Assembly (NCBI RefSeq): GCF_001907675.1
Contig: NZ_MPNT01000001.1
Span: 124,001 to 188,000 of the forward strand
Length of the DNA stretch: 64,000 nt
Origin: Mycobacterium paraffinicum
GTDB lineage: Bacteria > Actinomycetota > Actinomycetes > Mycobacteriales > Mycobacteriaceae
Reading direction: 5' to 3'
Under the pieces are notes generated by a model. That model was not told the DNA's origin, made no database searches, and saw nothing but the letters and a program-made list of their open reading frames with translations. Both the position numbers and the translations under genes were made by a program. Shown in pieces: positions 42,026-50,320 of this stretch; position 1 is the first letter of the stretch; each line of letters starts with the position of its first letter.

Positions 42026-43288
42026 CTAGCTCGGTCGCCGCGGCGCAGTGGGCGTAAAGGCCACGGGCATGCGCTTGATGCCATGCACGAAGTCGGAGTG
42101 CAAACGTTCGACAGGGCCTGCCAACTCGATGTCGGGCAGCCTCTCCACGAGTTGGCGCATCATTGCGCGGGCCTCGGCCCGGGCCAGGTTCGCGCCTAGG
42201 CAGTAGTGCACGCCTCCCCCGCCGAAGGTCAAGTGGTCGTTGGGAGTTCGGCTGACATCGAAGCGGCCTGGCTCGTCGAAGACCTCTTCGTCGTGATTGC
42301 CCGAAGCGTAGTACAGGACCAGCTTGTCGCCCGCTCGGATATGAACGCCACGGAGCGCGGTGTCTCGGGTGGCGGTCCGGCGCAGGTTGTGAATCGGGTG
42401 CCCCCACCGCAGCATTTCCTCTACGCCGGTGTCCCACAACGACGGGTCCTCCCGAAGGCGCTGCGCTTCGCCAGGATTGTCGATCAGCGCGAGCATCGCG
42501 TGACTGATGACGTTGCGAGTGGTCTCGTTTCCGGCGACGACGAGCGTGACGTAGAACAGGTTGAGTTCCATGTCGCTGAGCCGTTCACCGTCGATCTCGG
42601 CGTTGACCAGCGCGGTCATCAGGTCGTCGCGTGGGTTCTTGCGGCGGTCCGCAGCGGTGGCGTCACACAGCATGTAGAGCTCGGCCGACGCCAACAGCGG
42701 GCCGTCCTCGCCCCCGGTGTAGTCGGGGTCGTCCGGCGAGCCCATGATCGCGTCGGACAACTCGATGAACCGCGGCCACAGTTCTTTGTCGAGGCCCATC
42801 ATCTCGCAGATGATTTGCACCGGCACCTGGGCGGCAATGTCGCTGACGAAGTCGACTTCGCCGCGCTCGCAGATGTCGTCGACAACCAACACCGCCCGGC
42901 GCTCGATTTCGTCGACCAGCTTTTGCACCATGCGCGCGGTGAACCCGCGTGACACCAGCTTGCGATAACGGTTGTGCCGTGGCGGATCCATGCCCAGGAT
43001 GGTCAGCCGCATGTTGACGAGCTCGTCCTCGCCGGCGTCCTTTAGTAGCGCGCCGCCGAGTTCCGAGGAGAACAGCTGGTAGTCATGGCTGATCGACCTG
43101 ATGTCAGCGTGCTTGGTGATCGCCCAGAAGCCCCGGCCTTGGGGGCCGCCCCGTCCGTCGCCCGGCTCGGCATGCCAGTACACGGGAGCATCGCGACGCA
43201 GTCGGGCGAATTGATCGTGCGGGACACCCCGGCCCCAGGTACCCGCCAAGAGATCAATGTCGCCCAAGCGGATGTCGGACGCCGTCAC
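42026..43288 (-). CDS. cytochrome P450 (CYP124/125-like)
   Basis: A 420-residue P450. Landmarks: FWAITKHADIRSISHD near residue 55, MDPPRHNRYRKLVSRGF near 100, I-helix VAGNETTRN near 252, ExxR motif EEMLR near 290, and FGGGGVHYCLGANLAR with the haem Cys at about 363. These features are those of the CYP124/125/142 group, which oxidise the terminal carbon of sterol or methyl-branched lipid chains; this is the only P450 here for which I can suggest a substrate class. The GTG start at 43288 is preceded by GGAGG. Two B-type operators lie in the divergent region shared with the LLM gene. Confidence 0.94.
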   Translation of the reverse strand: MTASDIRLGDIDLLAGTWGRGVPHDQFARLRRDAPVYWHAEPGDGRGGPQGRGFWAITKHADIRSISHDYQLFSSELGGALLKDAGEDELVNMRLTILGMDPPRHNRYRKLVSRGFTARMVQKLVDEIERRAVLVVDDICERGEVDFVSDIAAQVPVQIICEMMGLDKELWPRFIELSDAIMGSPDDPDYTGGEDGPLLASAELYMLCDATAADRRKNPRDDLMTALVNAEIDGERLSDMELNLFYVTLVVAGNETTRNVISHAMLALIDNPGEAQRLREDPSLWDTGVEEMLRWGHPIHNLRRTATRDTALRGVHIRAGDKLVLYYASGNHDEEVFDEPGRFDVSRTPNDHLTFGGGGVHYCLGANLARAEARAMMRQLVERLPDIELAGPVERLHSDFVHGIKRMPVAFTPTAPRRPS

Positions 43289-43345
43289 GGCCCGCCTCCG
43301 TCCGTCGTCGAGAAGTTCAACCTCGGTATTGCACCGCCCGAGAGT

Positions 43346-43360
43346 AACTGTACAAAGTAA
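43346..43360. promoter_or_regulatory. B-type operator, site 3
   Basis: Reads AACTGTAC-AAA-GTAA in the 192-base divergent region between the P450 (start 43288) and the LLM oxidoreductase (start 43481). It lies 58 bases from the P450 start and probably belongs to the P450 promoter. Confidence 0.58.
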
Positions 43361-43410
43361 AAATTTCGGAGGTCAATGGGCGTTGTCGGTCCGAGGCGCA
43401 TCGGCACCAG

Positions 43411-43425
43411 TACTATACCGTGTAA
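43411..43425. promoter_or_regulatory. B-type operator, site 4
   Basis: Reads TACTATAC-CGT-GTAA, 56 bases before the GTG start of the LLM gene. With site 3, 65 bases away, it gives each divergent promoter its own copy. Confidence 0.58.
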
Positions 43426-43480
43426 AAAGCAGCATGCTGGCGCGTAGGGTTCCGGCCGAGTCGCCCATCAAGGAGGCACG

Positions 43481-44374
43481 GTGACCCTGCCCAAGCTCAT
43501 GGTGGTACTCCCGTTCGAGGCGAGCGCCGATCCTGCGACTTGGACCCAGGGCGCGGCGTTGGGGTCTTGGGCCGCGGCTGTCGAGGAGGCTGGCTTCGAC
43601 GGCATTTCGGTCACCGACCACCCGTTCCCGACGACGTCGTGGCTGCCCACCGGGCACCACGCCCTGGACCCCTTCGTCGCGCTGGCGACTATGGCATCCG
43701 CGACCCAGCGGGTTCGTCTGATCACCGATGTCTTGGTGGCGGGCTACCGCAACCCGTATCTGCTGGCCAAATCAATTGCATCGTTGGATGTTGTGTCCGG
43801 CGGACGGCTGTGCGTCGGCATCGCGTCGGGATACCAGCGCGGCGAATTCGAGGCCCTCGGCGCGAGTTTCGAGAACCGTGGGGCGCGCTTTGACGCATGC
43901 TTGGACGCCGTGTACCGGGCGCTCACCGGGCAAGAAGTGGTGGAGGTCGCAGGCCCCTTTCCGGCACCGGGAAACGTCTGCCGGCCCATCCCGATTCAGC
44001 GGCCCAGGCCGCCGTTCTGGATCGGGGGTAATTCCACCGCTGCCATGCGACGCGCCGCGAAGAAAGCCGACGGGTGGATGCCGTTTCCCCAACCGCGTGC
44101 GCGGGTGGCCACCTCCCTATCACCGGCCCTGGGCTCGCTGGCAGCCCTTGCCGAGCGTATTGACGAGGCCCAAAAGTTACGCTTGGCAACGGGTTTAGCT
44201 CCGCTGACCATTTGCTCCGGGCTGTTCGGGCGGATCGCCGATTCGCAACTGGCCCGCTCACTCGGCGAATACCGCGATGCGGGGGTCGACTGGGTGCGGG
44301 TCCTGGCTCCGGGCGCAGACATCACCACGTCGATCCAGCGGTTGAAGGAACTCGCGGACGCCCTGGGTCACTGA
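43481..44374 (+). CDS. LLM class F420-dependent oxidoreductase
   Basis: A 297-residue luciferase-like monooxygenase family protein. It begins with a strand (KLMVVLPFE), then GFDGISVTDHPF near residue 40, RVRLITDVLVAGYRNPYLLAK near 78, SGGRLCVGIASGYQRGEF near 107 and PFWIGGNS near 175. In mycobacteria most such proteins use coenzyme F420 rather than FMN. The GTG at 43481 follows AGGAGGC. A role in reducing or oxidising a ketone or alcohol intermediate, or in flavin-dependent oxygenation, is possible. Its end overlaps the convergent SnoaL-like gene by 7 bases. Confidence 0.9.
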   Translation: MTLPKLMVVLPFEASADPATWTQGAALGSWAAAVEEAGFDGISVTDHPFPTTSWLPTGHHALDPFVALATMASATQRVRLITDVLVAGYRNPYLLAKSIASLDVVSGGRLCVGIASGYQRGEFEALGASFENRGARFDACLDAVYRALTGQEVVEVAGPFPAPGNVCRPIPIQRPRPPFWIGGNSTAAMRRAAKKADGWMPFPQPRARVATSLSPALGSLAALAERIDEAQKLRLATGLAPLTICSGLFGRIADSQLARSLGEYRDAGVDWVRVLAPGADITTSIQRLKELADALGH

Positions 44375-45573
44375 CCCGCGGGCCGGCCGTGGACACCGCG
44401 GACGACCCACGACCGGTCGTCGCGCACCAGGATCCAGCGGCACCGGTCGAGCCGGGATGGACAGATCCTTCCCGAACCGTCATCGACGTAGCTGACGACG
44501 ACGTTTGTCACGGCGGCGGACCCGCCGTCGACGCGCACGACCCCGGGTGTCGGTAGCATCCCGACAGTGCGCGGGCCAGGGTGCTCACCGATTTCGATCC
44601 GGGCCCCGTCGGCGAGCGGCCAGGCCCGAGTGTGGGCATCAGCGGTCAAGGCGAACGACGCGGCCGTAACGGCGTCGAGCGCGCGCCTGCTGTCAAGGAA
44701 CGCATCCAGCTCGGCGGATTGCGGTTTCGCTTGGCCGAAATGAGCTGTCGCAGCGCGCCACTCGCTGACACCCTCGGCGAGCAGTCCGCGCCAATCGGGA
44801 CCCGGAGCCGGGCATGACCGGCGCCCGGCGACCTGCCAGCGCCCACCGTCGCCGCGCAGCAGCTCCCAACGGTTCACGCTGTAGCGAAACGGCCGGCGGT
44901 TCCACCGTGACAAGTCAGTCACCGATCGCGGCGGCGGCCCGTAGGTGCGCGCCACGTGCAGCGACACGGCCCGGTCACCGCTGACCGAAACGAGGGCCGG
45001 CCCCATCGTGTGACCGGCCCACGGCAACAGGGAACGGTGAAAGTCGCCGCGGATCATCTCCGCCATACTCTCGCGCCCGTGATACGTGCGGTCGCCGACG
45101 ATGTCCACCACAGTGTCCGCGGTGTACAGCGCGCCGACCAGGTCCGCGTCGCCAGCGTCGGCGGCCAGCCCGTAGGCGGCCAGAGTTGCTCGGATCGCCT
45201 CCGCGTCAAGGGCGTTCGCGACGGCGCCGGTGTAGTCGCAACACACATCCAGGGCAGCGAAATCACGGTCGAGTCCGTCACCGAGGAACTCGGGCCCGCG
45301 GGCATCGCCCGCCGCGACCTCACTCACTTCGACCGCCCTCCAGGCCCCGTCAGCTTCCTTTGCGAACCGCCATGCCGCATATCGCAGGTCGGCCAGCCGC
45401 GCACGCGCCAGGTCGTACTCCAGGACGTAGTGCCGCGCCGTCGCTGCGCAGCCGGACACCCGAATCAGGCTTGGTTCTCGGACGACCAACTTCTCGCCGC
45501 GGTCGATCTCCGGATTGAGCAACCGCTCGATGGCAGCGATGTCGGTCAACTCGGTCTGCGGGGCGGGCACCAC
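44368..45573 (-). CDS. multi-domain SnoaL-like (NTF2-fold) protein
   Basis: A 401-residue protein. A complete SnoaL-like domain spans about 125-250 (IRATLAAYGLAADAGDADLVGALY, then YHGRESMAEMIRG). It is flanked by an N-terminal segment (1-100) that looks like the strand-rich half of another NTF2 fold and by a C-terminal segment (about 270-401) that ends similarly (RCRWILVRDDRSWVVRGVHG). Typical family members have about 150 residues, so this is an internal fusion. The start is GTG at 45573. No ribosome-binding site is seen; a B-type operator lies 6 bases upstream. Function unknown. Confidence 0.75.
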   Translation of the reverse strand: MVPAPQTELTDIAAIERLLNPEIDRGEKLVVREPSLIRVSGCAATARHYVLEYDLARARLADLRYAAWRFAKEADGAWRAVEVSEVAAGDARGPEFLGDGLDRDFAALDVCCDYTGAVANALDAEAIRATLAAYGLAADAGDADLVGALYTADTVVDIVGDRTYHGRESMAEMIRGDFHRSLLPWAGHTMGPALVSVSGDRAVSLHVARTYGPPPRSVTDLSRWNRRPFRYSVNRWELLRGDGGRWQVAGRRSCPAPGPDWRGLLAEGVSEWRAATAHFGQAKPQSAELDAFLDSRRALDAVTAASFALTADAHTRAWPLADGARIEIGEHPGPRTVGMLPTPGVVRVDGGSAAVTNVVVSYVDDGSGRICPSRLDRCRWILVRDDRSWVVRGVHGRPAGQ

Positions 45574-45576
45574 GGC

Positions 45577-45861
45577 TTATTTATACAGCGTATATTCAGG
45601 ACCCGGAACACCCTCGACGATCGGAATCGACAACGGGCAAATGGGCGACGCCGACACCGACAGCACCCATCGATACTGCGGCGGGCGGGCTCGCTCATCA
45701 CTCGCCACGGGGAGCACCCAGGCGTGGAATCGGCCGCCGGCGCACTGTCTTTCGCGCACCCCAACCGCGCCTCCGGGCCGCCCGCCCGGCAGCCGCTCGA
45801 ACTGCCGACGCCCGGTCGCAGCCGCATCCACCGATAAGCCGGCGATGAAGTCCGGGAGCAC
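45577..45861 (-). CDS. possible small protein, doubtful
   Basis: An open frame of 94 codons from a GTG at 45861 to a TAA 3 bases before the start of the SnoaL-like gene. Third codon positions are mostly G or C, as in real genes here, and direction and spacing fit an operon. Against it: no Shine-Dalgarno sequence, no recognised family, and the last codons (EYTLYK) coincide with the putative operator at 45579-45593. It could be a degraded gene or non-coding. Apart from it, the 335 bases between 45574 and 45908 hold nothing I can identify. Confidence 0.3.
   Translation of the reverse strand: MLPDFIAGLSVDAAATGRRQFERLPGGRPGGAVGVRERQCAGGRFHAWVLPVASDERARPPQYRWVLSVSASPICPLSIPIVEGVPGPEYTLYK
45579..45593. 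promoter_or_regulatory. B-type operator, site 5 (weak)
   Basis: Contains TATAC-AGC-GTATA, matching the TAC-N3-GTA core, but the left flank lacks the ACT of the other sites. It lies 6 bases before the GTG start of the SnoaL-like gene. Confidence 0.4.
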
Positions 45862-45908
45862 GCTGATGGGTGTTCGGATGAGCGGCTACGCGGAGGCGGC
45901 GGGCGACA

Positions 45909-46169
45909 CTATTTCGCTGTTCGGACCCGTTCCACAACGCCGGCCGCGTTGAAAAATGTCGGCCGGTCGGCCGGGCGGCACTCGCGATGCCGTCTCGCCG
46001 CGTCCTCCAATGCGCTGAGCCGTAAGCGGTGCACCTCCCCCTCGGCACCCAGCAGGTCGTCACAAAGCCGCCGTTCGCGCTCGATGTCATCGGTCAGCCG
46101 CTTGCCGGCTTCGTACTGAGTCAGCAGGTCGTAGTCGTCGTGAGGCGCTACCGGCTGGTCATCAACCAT
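45909..46169 (-). CDS. small conserved protein, 86 residues, paralogue of the 11110 protein
   Basis: An 86-residue hydrophilic protein with HDDYDLLTQYEAGKRL near residues 9-24, then a long Arg/Glu-rich helix. It shares this segment with the 72-residue protein at 11110 (HDDW, DLLTK, EAAERL). The ATG at 46169 is preferred, although an in-frame ATG at 46196 is possible. The start codon lies within a perfect 16-base palindrome (46165-46180). Like its paralogue it is divergent from an amidohydrolase gene, here at 46364. The family and function are not known to me. Confidence 0.7.
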   Translation of the reverse strand: MVDDQPVAPHDDYDLLTQYEAGKRLTDDIERERRLCDDLLGAEGEVHRLRLSALEDAARRHRECRPADRPTFFNAAGVVERVRTAK

Positions 46170-46180
46170 GAGCTCATGGT
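46165..46180. promoter_or_regulatory. perfect 16-base palindrome over a start codon
   Basis: ACCATGAGCTCATGGT equals its own reverse complement, with 8-base arms and no spacer. It contains the likely ATG (46169-46167) of the small-protein gene and a second ATG on the other strand. It could be an operator, or an RNA hairpin hiding the start codon. It does not match the three operator families of the window. Confidence 0.4.
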
Positions 46181-46268
46181 CAATTAGTAGCCGCATACAT
46201 GTCAACAACGCGTGATCGCCAATGAGGCTCTAAGGTCCAGCTCGCGGCGCGCGCGATGTGTTAGATTT

Positions 46269-46284
46269 GACCGACCAGACGGTC
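46269..46284. promoter_or_regulatory. C-type operator, site 1 (GACCG-N6-CGGTC)
   Basis: GACCG-ACCAGA-CGGTC, with symmetry continuing outward (TT before, GAA after). It lies in the divergent region between the small-protein gene (46169) and the amidohydrolase (46364), 80 bases before the latter. Confidence 0.62.
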
Positions 46285-46363
46285 GAAAATGCGCCCGCGG
46301 CCCCGAGTTCGTCACTGCGCACACGCGTAAAACGGGCGGGCGGGACAGAAAGGACTTTTCAGC

Positions 46364-47260
46364 GTGAAGTTCATCGATGGCTGGTCCAACATGCCGATGC
46401 TCACTAAGGACGAGCTCGTCAACGAGTTCGCTGACGAGGTCCTGAACAGCAACGTCAACAAGTGGTTCAAGACCAGTGGGGGATCCCGAGGGCCGGGCAC
46501 CAGCGCCGAGGAACTGGTGGCGATGATGGACGCGACCGGGGTCGAGAAAACAATCATTTCGGCGCTGCACAGCTGGTCGCATCCCGACACCCGTCCGCGT
46601 GGCGTGTTCCAGGCGACCGCCGGGCAGCCCGACGACATTTTCGATGGGTTCTTGGAACAGATGGCGACGGCGACCACCAACCACAAGGGCCGTCTGTACG
46701 GCAGCGCCCTGATCGATCCGATGGGCGGGCTGCGGGCCTATCGACAGCTCGACCGGGCCGTGAAGGACTACGGGTGTGTGGCGATTCGCGTCATGGCGGC
46801 GATGTTTGGTGAGCCCTATGACCACCCGCTCTACTACCCGATCTATGCGAAGTGTGCCGAGCTTGGTGTCCCGATCACCATGAACCTCGGCTTCCCGGGC
46901 CCGATGCGCAGCGCCAAGCTTCAGCACCCGGCTTTGCTGGACGACATCTTGCTGGCGTTCCCCGAGTTGACGGTCGTCGGAACCCATATCGGCCATCCGT
47001 GGCACCTGGAAACCCTTGCGCTGCTGCAGAAGCACCCGAACTTCTACCTGATGACGTCGGGGTGGTCGCCGAAGTACATTCCGGGCGAGATCGTCCACTT
47101 CATGAACACCCGCGGCAAGAACCAAGTGATGTGGGCGTCGGACTTCCCCCTGCTCAGCGTCGAGCGCGCGGCCAGCGACGCTCTCGAGCTACCTCTGAAA
47201 GACGATGCGATGCAGGCTTATTGCCACGACAACTGTCTCGAGGTCTTCAAACTCGGTTAG
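46364..47260 (+). CDS. amidohydrolase family 2 protein (short form)
   Basis: A 298-residue amidohydrolase_2 protein, shorter than the other two in the window. Landmarks: KFIDGWSNMPML at the start, EELVAMMDATGVEKTIISALHSW near residue 50, GTHIGHPWHLET near 205 and MWASDFPLLSVERA near 255. The His-Trp-Asp arrangement of metal and catalytic residues fits ACMSD-like decarboxylases and hydrolases. The GTG at 46364 follows GAAAGGAC at 8-9 bases. It ends 6 bases before the stop of the convergent SDR. The C-type operator upstream links it to module C. Confidence 0.9.
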   Translation: MKFIDGWSNMPMLTKDELVNEFADEVLNSNVNKWFKTSGGSRGPGTSAEELVAMMDATGVEKTIISALHSWSHPDTRPRGVFQATAGQPDDIFDGFLEQMATATTNHKGRLYGSALIDPMGGLRAYRQLDRAVKDYGCVAIRVMAAMFGEPYDHPLYYPIYAKCAELGVPITMNLGFPGPMRSAKLQHPALLDDILLAFPELTVVGTHIGHPWHLETLALLQKHPNFYLMTSGWSPKYIPGEIVHFMNTRGKNQVMWASDFPLLSVERAASDALELPLKDDAMQAYCHDNCLEVFKLG

Positions 47261-47266
47261 TACGCC

Positions 47267-48184
47267 TCACGGCGCCGCGTTCGGTGTCGCGGCGCCGGTC
47301 ATCGCGGGCACACGGTTCGGCATGACGGCGGACGGGAACGCACTCTCGATCTGATCGAAGGCAGCGGGCAGTTCCCACGGGCCGTCCGTGAATATCTCAC
47401 TGACCAGCGACGGGACGTTGAACAGACCGATGTCGGGCCCGGACGTGTACAGGATCTGACCGTTGCACCAGTCCGAGCGTTCACTAGCGAGGTACAGCAC
47501 GATCGGCGCGATGTTGTCGGGCGAGCGCACGTCTTGGTCCTCGCGCCGATGCTCGCCCATCGAGTCGGTCATCCGGGTGCTCGCGTCGGGGCTGATTGCG
47601 TTCGACGTGACGCCATACCTTTTCAGTGCGGCGGCACAGGAATAGGTCAGCCCGGCGATTCCCATCTTGGCCGCCGCGTAGTTCGGCTGCCCCGGCGCGC
47701 CGTGCAGGCCCGAGCCGGACGTGAAATTGATCAAACGGTGATGGGCATCCGCTTGCTTGAGCGAACGCCAATAGACGCTCGCGTGCTTGGTCGTGTTATA
47801 GGTACCGCGCAGGTGGACGGCGATGACCGCGGCCCACTCCTCGGGTGTCATGTTGAAAATCATTTTGTCGCGCAGGATTCCAGCGACGTTGATCAGGACG
47901 TCCAGCCGGCCGTAGGAGTCGACAGCCTGCTGGACGAGCGCACCGGCGTCGTCGTAGTCCGAGATGTCGCCGCTGTTGGCGACCGCGACTCCGCCGGCCT
48001 CGGTGATCCGCGCCACGACACCGGCCGCCGTCTCCTTGTCGGCCCCGCTCCCGTCGACCGCCGAGCCGAGGTCGTTGACCACGATGCGCGCCCCCTCTGC
48101 GGCGGCCATCACCGCGATGCTGGCACCGATCCCCCGCCCGGCCCCGGTAATAGCGATAACGCGATCTTGCAGCAGTCCGGTCAT
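47267..48184 (-). CDS. SDR family oxidoreductase (3-hydroxyacyl-CoA dehydrogenase-like)
   Basis: A 305-residue SDR with TGAGRGIG near residue 14, NVAGILRD near 98 and PNYAAAKMG near 163. It is a close paralogue of the SDR at 32569 and like it resembles the (R)-3-hydroxyacyl-CoA dehydrogenase part of multifunctional enzyme type 2. GGGGAG precedes the ATG at 48184. It is the last gene of the nine-gene operon, 12 bases after HyuA, and may oxidise a 3-hydroxyacyl-CoA made by the MaoC hydratases or by the crotonase of the operon. Confidence 0.91.
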   Translation of the reverse strand: MTGLLQDRVIAITGAGRGIGASIAVMAAAEGARIVVNDLGSAVDGSGADKETAAGVVARITEAGGVAVANSGDISDYDDAGALVQQAVDSYGRLDVLINVAGILRDKMIFNMTPEEWAAVIAVHLRGTYNTTKHASVYWRSLKQADAHHRLINFTSGSGLHGAPGQPNYAAAKMGIAGLTYSCAAALKRYGVTSNAISPDASTRMTDSMGEHRREDQDVRSPDNIAPIVLYLASERSDWCNGQILYTSGPDIGLFNVPSLVSEIFTDGPWELPAAFDQIESAFPSAVMPNRVPAMTGAATPNAAP

Positions 48185-48196
48185 TTCTGTCTCCCC

Positions 48197-50320
48197 TTAT
48201 TCGTTGACGTCGATCGGCTCGATGACGATGCTGCTTCGGGCGTCGACGGTGGCCCGCTGGCCCTGACGAAGGACGACGGTCGTGTCGATGAACTCGATGA
48301 TGGCCTGGCCGGTTACCCGGTCACCCGGCTTCAACCGGCCACCCTCGTAAACCGGCGTTCGGCTCGGCATGGAGCCCAGTTCGTACCAGACCACTTCCCG
48401 CCAGCCACTGGGCTCGACGTCGACTGCCGTGCCCGCGTCGGCGGCGACGAACTCGTGCTCGGTGACGCTGGCACGAGCCGTCACCCGCAGCGACGTGATC
48501 ATGAAACCCGCTGCCGGGTAGCCACTTCCGGGACCGAACAAGAGCTCGTACTCCCGCTCGAAGGCGACGATCAACTGGTCGAGCTCGGTCTGCCGGTAAA
48601 CGCCGGGCGGGGCGGGGATTCTCAGCTCGTTGACCTGTTGGCGATAGCGCATCTCGACGAAGCGATCGAGCCGCACGTCGGCGTCGGCGAGCGAGACCGG
48701 CAACGCAGCTCGGACCTTGCCCTCCAACTCCGCCCATGCCTTGTTGAGTTGCTCGGGATCGAACGGCGACGGCGTGAGCAGCGCCATGTCTTGGACAATC
48801 ACCGCGTCGGCTGCTGCCACCCCGAACGCCGACCAGCCGGCAGCCAGGTCTCCGAGCGGAATGACCGTGGTCGAGATGCCGAGCTTCTGCGCGACCATCG
48901 GGCAGTGCGTCCCACCCCCACCGCCGAACGCGTACATGACGCAGGCGCGAGGGTCGTAGCCTTGTTGGGTGCTAGACAGCAGGATCGCGTCCGCCATCTG
49001 GTCGTCGACGATCCGCATGGCGGCTGCGGCCGTCTCGACTGCCGTGAAACCCAGTGGCGCTCCTGCGCGTTCGAGGGCGGCCGCCGCCGCGTCGGTATCC
49101 AAGGAGAGCGCACCGCCGAGAAAGTGCTTGGGATTGAGGTAGCCCAGCACCACGGCGGCGTCGGTCACCGTCGCCTGCTCGCCGCCGCGCCCGTAAGCCG
49201 CGGGCCCGGGCACGGCGGCGGCGCTGCGCGGTCCGACGCGCAGGCTGCGGGTGTCCTCGTCGAAGGCGACGATCGAACCGCCGCCGGAGCCGATCGAGCG
49301 CACGTCGAGTGTCGGCACGAAGTACTCGTACTGGTCATAGCGCGTCGTCGTTCGCGTCACCGGTTCGCCGCGACGGATCACCCCGACGTCGAACGTTGTG
49401 CCGCCGACGTCCCCGGTCAGCACGTTGATGTCAGTAGGGGCGCCGACGGCGGCGACACGCGCGAGCCGGCCCGCACCGATCAACCCCGCCACCGGGCCGG
49501 AGCCGATGGTGAGCAGGGGCATCCGGCGGGCATGCGCGATATCGATCAAGCCGCCGGCGCACGTCATGATCGACAGCGACCCCGGATAGTCCAGCGCGGC
49601 CAATTCGTCCTCGAGACGCGCGAGGTAGTCACTGGTGACCGGCCCGATCATCGCGTTGATCAACGTCGCGACGGTGCGCTGGTATTCACCGACCCGGGGC
49701 ACGACCTCCGAGCTGACCGAAACGAATGCGCTGGGCGCCTCTTCGGCGACGATGCGGGCGAGTGCCCGCTCATGCACATCGGTGGCGGTCGACCACAGCA
49801 GCGCGATCGCGAACGCCTCGACCCCGTCGGCGACCAACGAGCGGATCGTCTCACGCGCGCGACCCTCGTCAAGCGCCATGATGATCTGTCCGTCGGCCGC
49901 GACCCGCTCGTCGATCTCCACCACAAGGGACTTGGGCACCAGCGGCTCGGGCTTGTAATGCCCTGCTAAATGGGCGATTTCTTGGGCATGCGACCCGACG
50001 AGCCGTTCCCCGGCGCGCATCATGTAGATGGTGTCCCGATGCCCGGCGGTGACCAGCAGCGCCACCTTCGCGGTCCGCTTCTCCACGAGCGCGTTCGTGC
50101 CGACCGTGCACCCGTGCAGAATCGCGTCGGTCCGGGCGAGCAGGTCGGCCTGCGTGAGCCCAATCCGGTTCGCGACTTCGCCGATCGATCCGATGAACCC
50201 TTGCTGGAACGCCGGCGGGGTCGACGACACCTTGCCGATAGCGACGTTGCCGTCCGCGTCCACGGCCACGCAATCGGTGAACGTGCCACCGATGTCGATG
50301 CCTACCGTATAGCCGCTCAT
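48197..50320 (-). CDS. hydantoinase A / acetone carboxylase beta-like subunit
   Basis: A 707-residue ASKHA-fold ATPase of the hydantoinase A/oxoprolinase family. The N-terminal phosphate loop reads GIDIGGTFTDCVAVD; LHGCTVGTNALVEKR near 70 and GGTTFDVGVIRRG near 300 are family segments, and the C-terminal domain ends near 690. Such subunits activate a substrate with ATP, in 5-oxoprolinase, hydantoinases, or the acetone and acetophenone carboxylases. Its ATG overlaps the stop of the HyuB gene. The zinc-domain fusion in HyuB and the neighbouring ketone enzymes favour a carboxylase over a hydantoinase; this is inference. Confidence 0.92.
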   Translation of the reverse strand: MSGYTVGIDIGGTFTDCVAVDADGNVAIGKVSSTPPAFQQGFIGSIGEVANRIGLTQADLLARTDAILHGCTVGTNALVEKRTAKVALLVTAGHRDTIYMMRAGERLVGSHAQEIAHLAGHYKPEPLVPKSLVVEIDERVAADGQIIMALDEGRARETIRSLVADGVEAFAIALLWSTATDVHERALARIVAEEAPSAFVSVSSEVVPRVGEYQRTVATLINAMIGPVTSDYLARLEDELAALDYPGSLSIMTCAGGLIDIAHARRMPLLTIGSGPVAGLIGAGRLARVAAVGAPTDINVLTGDVGGTTFDVGVIRRGEPVTRTTTRYDQYEYFVPTLDVRSIGSGGGSIVAFDEDTRSLRVGPRSAAAVPGPAAYGRGGEQATVTDAAVVLGYLNPKHFLGGALSLDTDAAAAALERAGAPLGFTAVETAAAAMRIVDDQMADAILLSSTQQGYDPRACVMYAFGGGGGTHCPMVAQKLGISTTVIPLGDLAAGWSAFGVAAADAVIVQDMALLTPSPFDPEQLNKAWAELEGKVRAALPVSLADADVRLDRFVEMRYRQQVNELRIPAPPGVYRQTELDQLIVAFEREYELLFGPGSGYPAAGFMITSLRVTARASVTEHEFVAADAGTAVDVEPSGWREVVWYELGSMPSRTPVYEGGRLKPGDRVTGQAIIEFIDTTVVLRQGQRATVDARSSIVIEPIDVNE

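Noticed and set aside
47534..49969. An 811-codon open frame on the plus strand
   Set aside because: It is antisense to the hydantoinase A gene and part of the SDR gene, has the Arg/Asp/Gly-rich composition of a shadow frame in high-GC DNA, and shows no domain.
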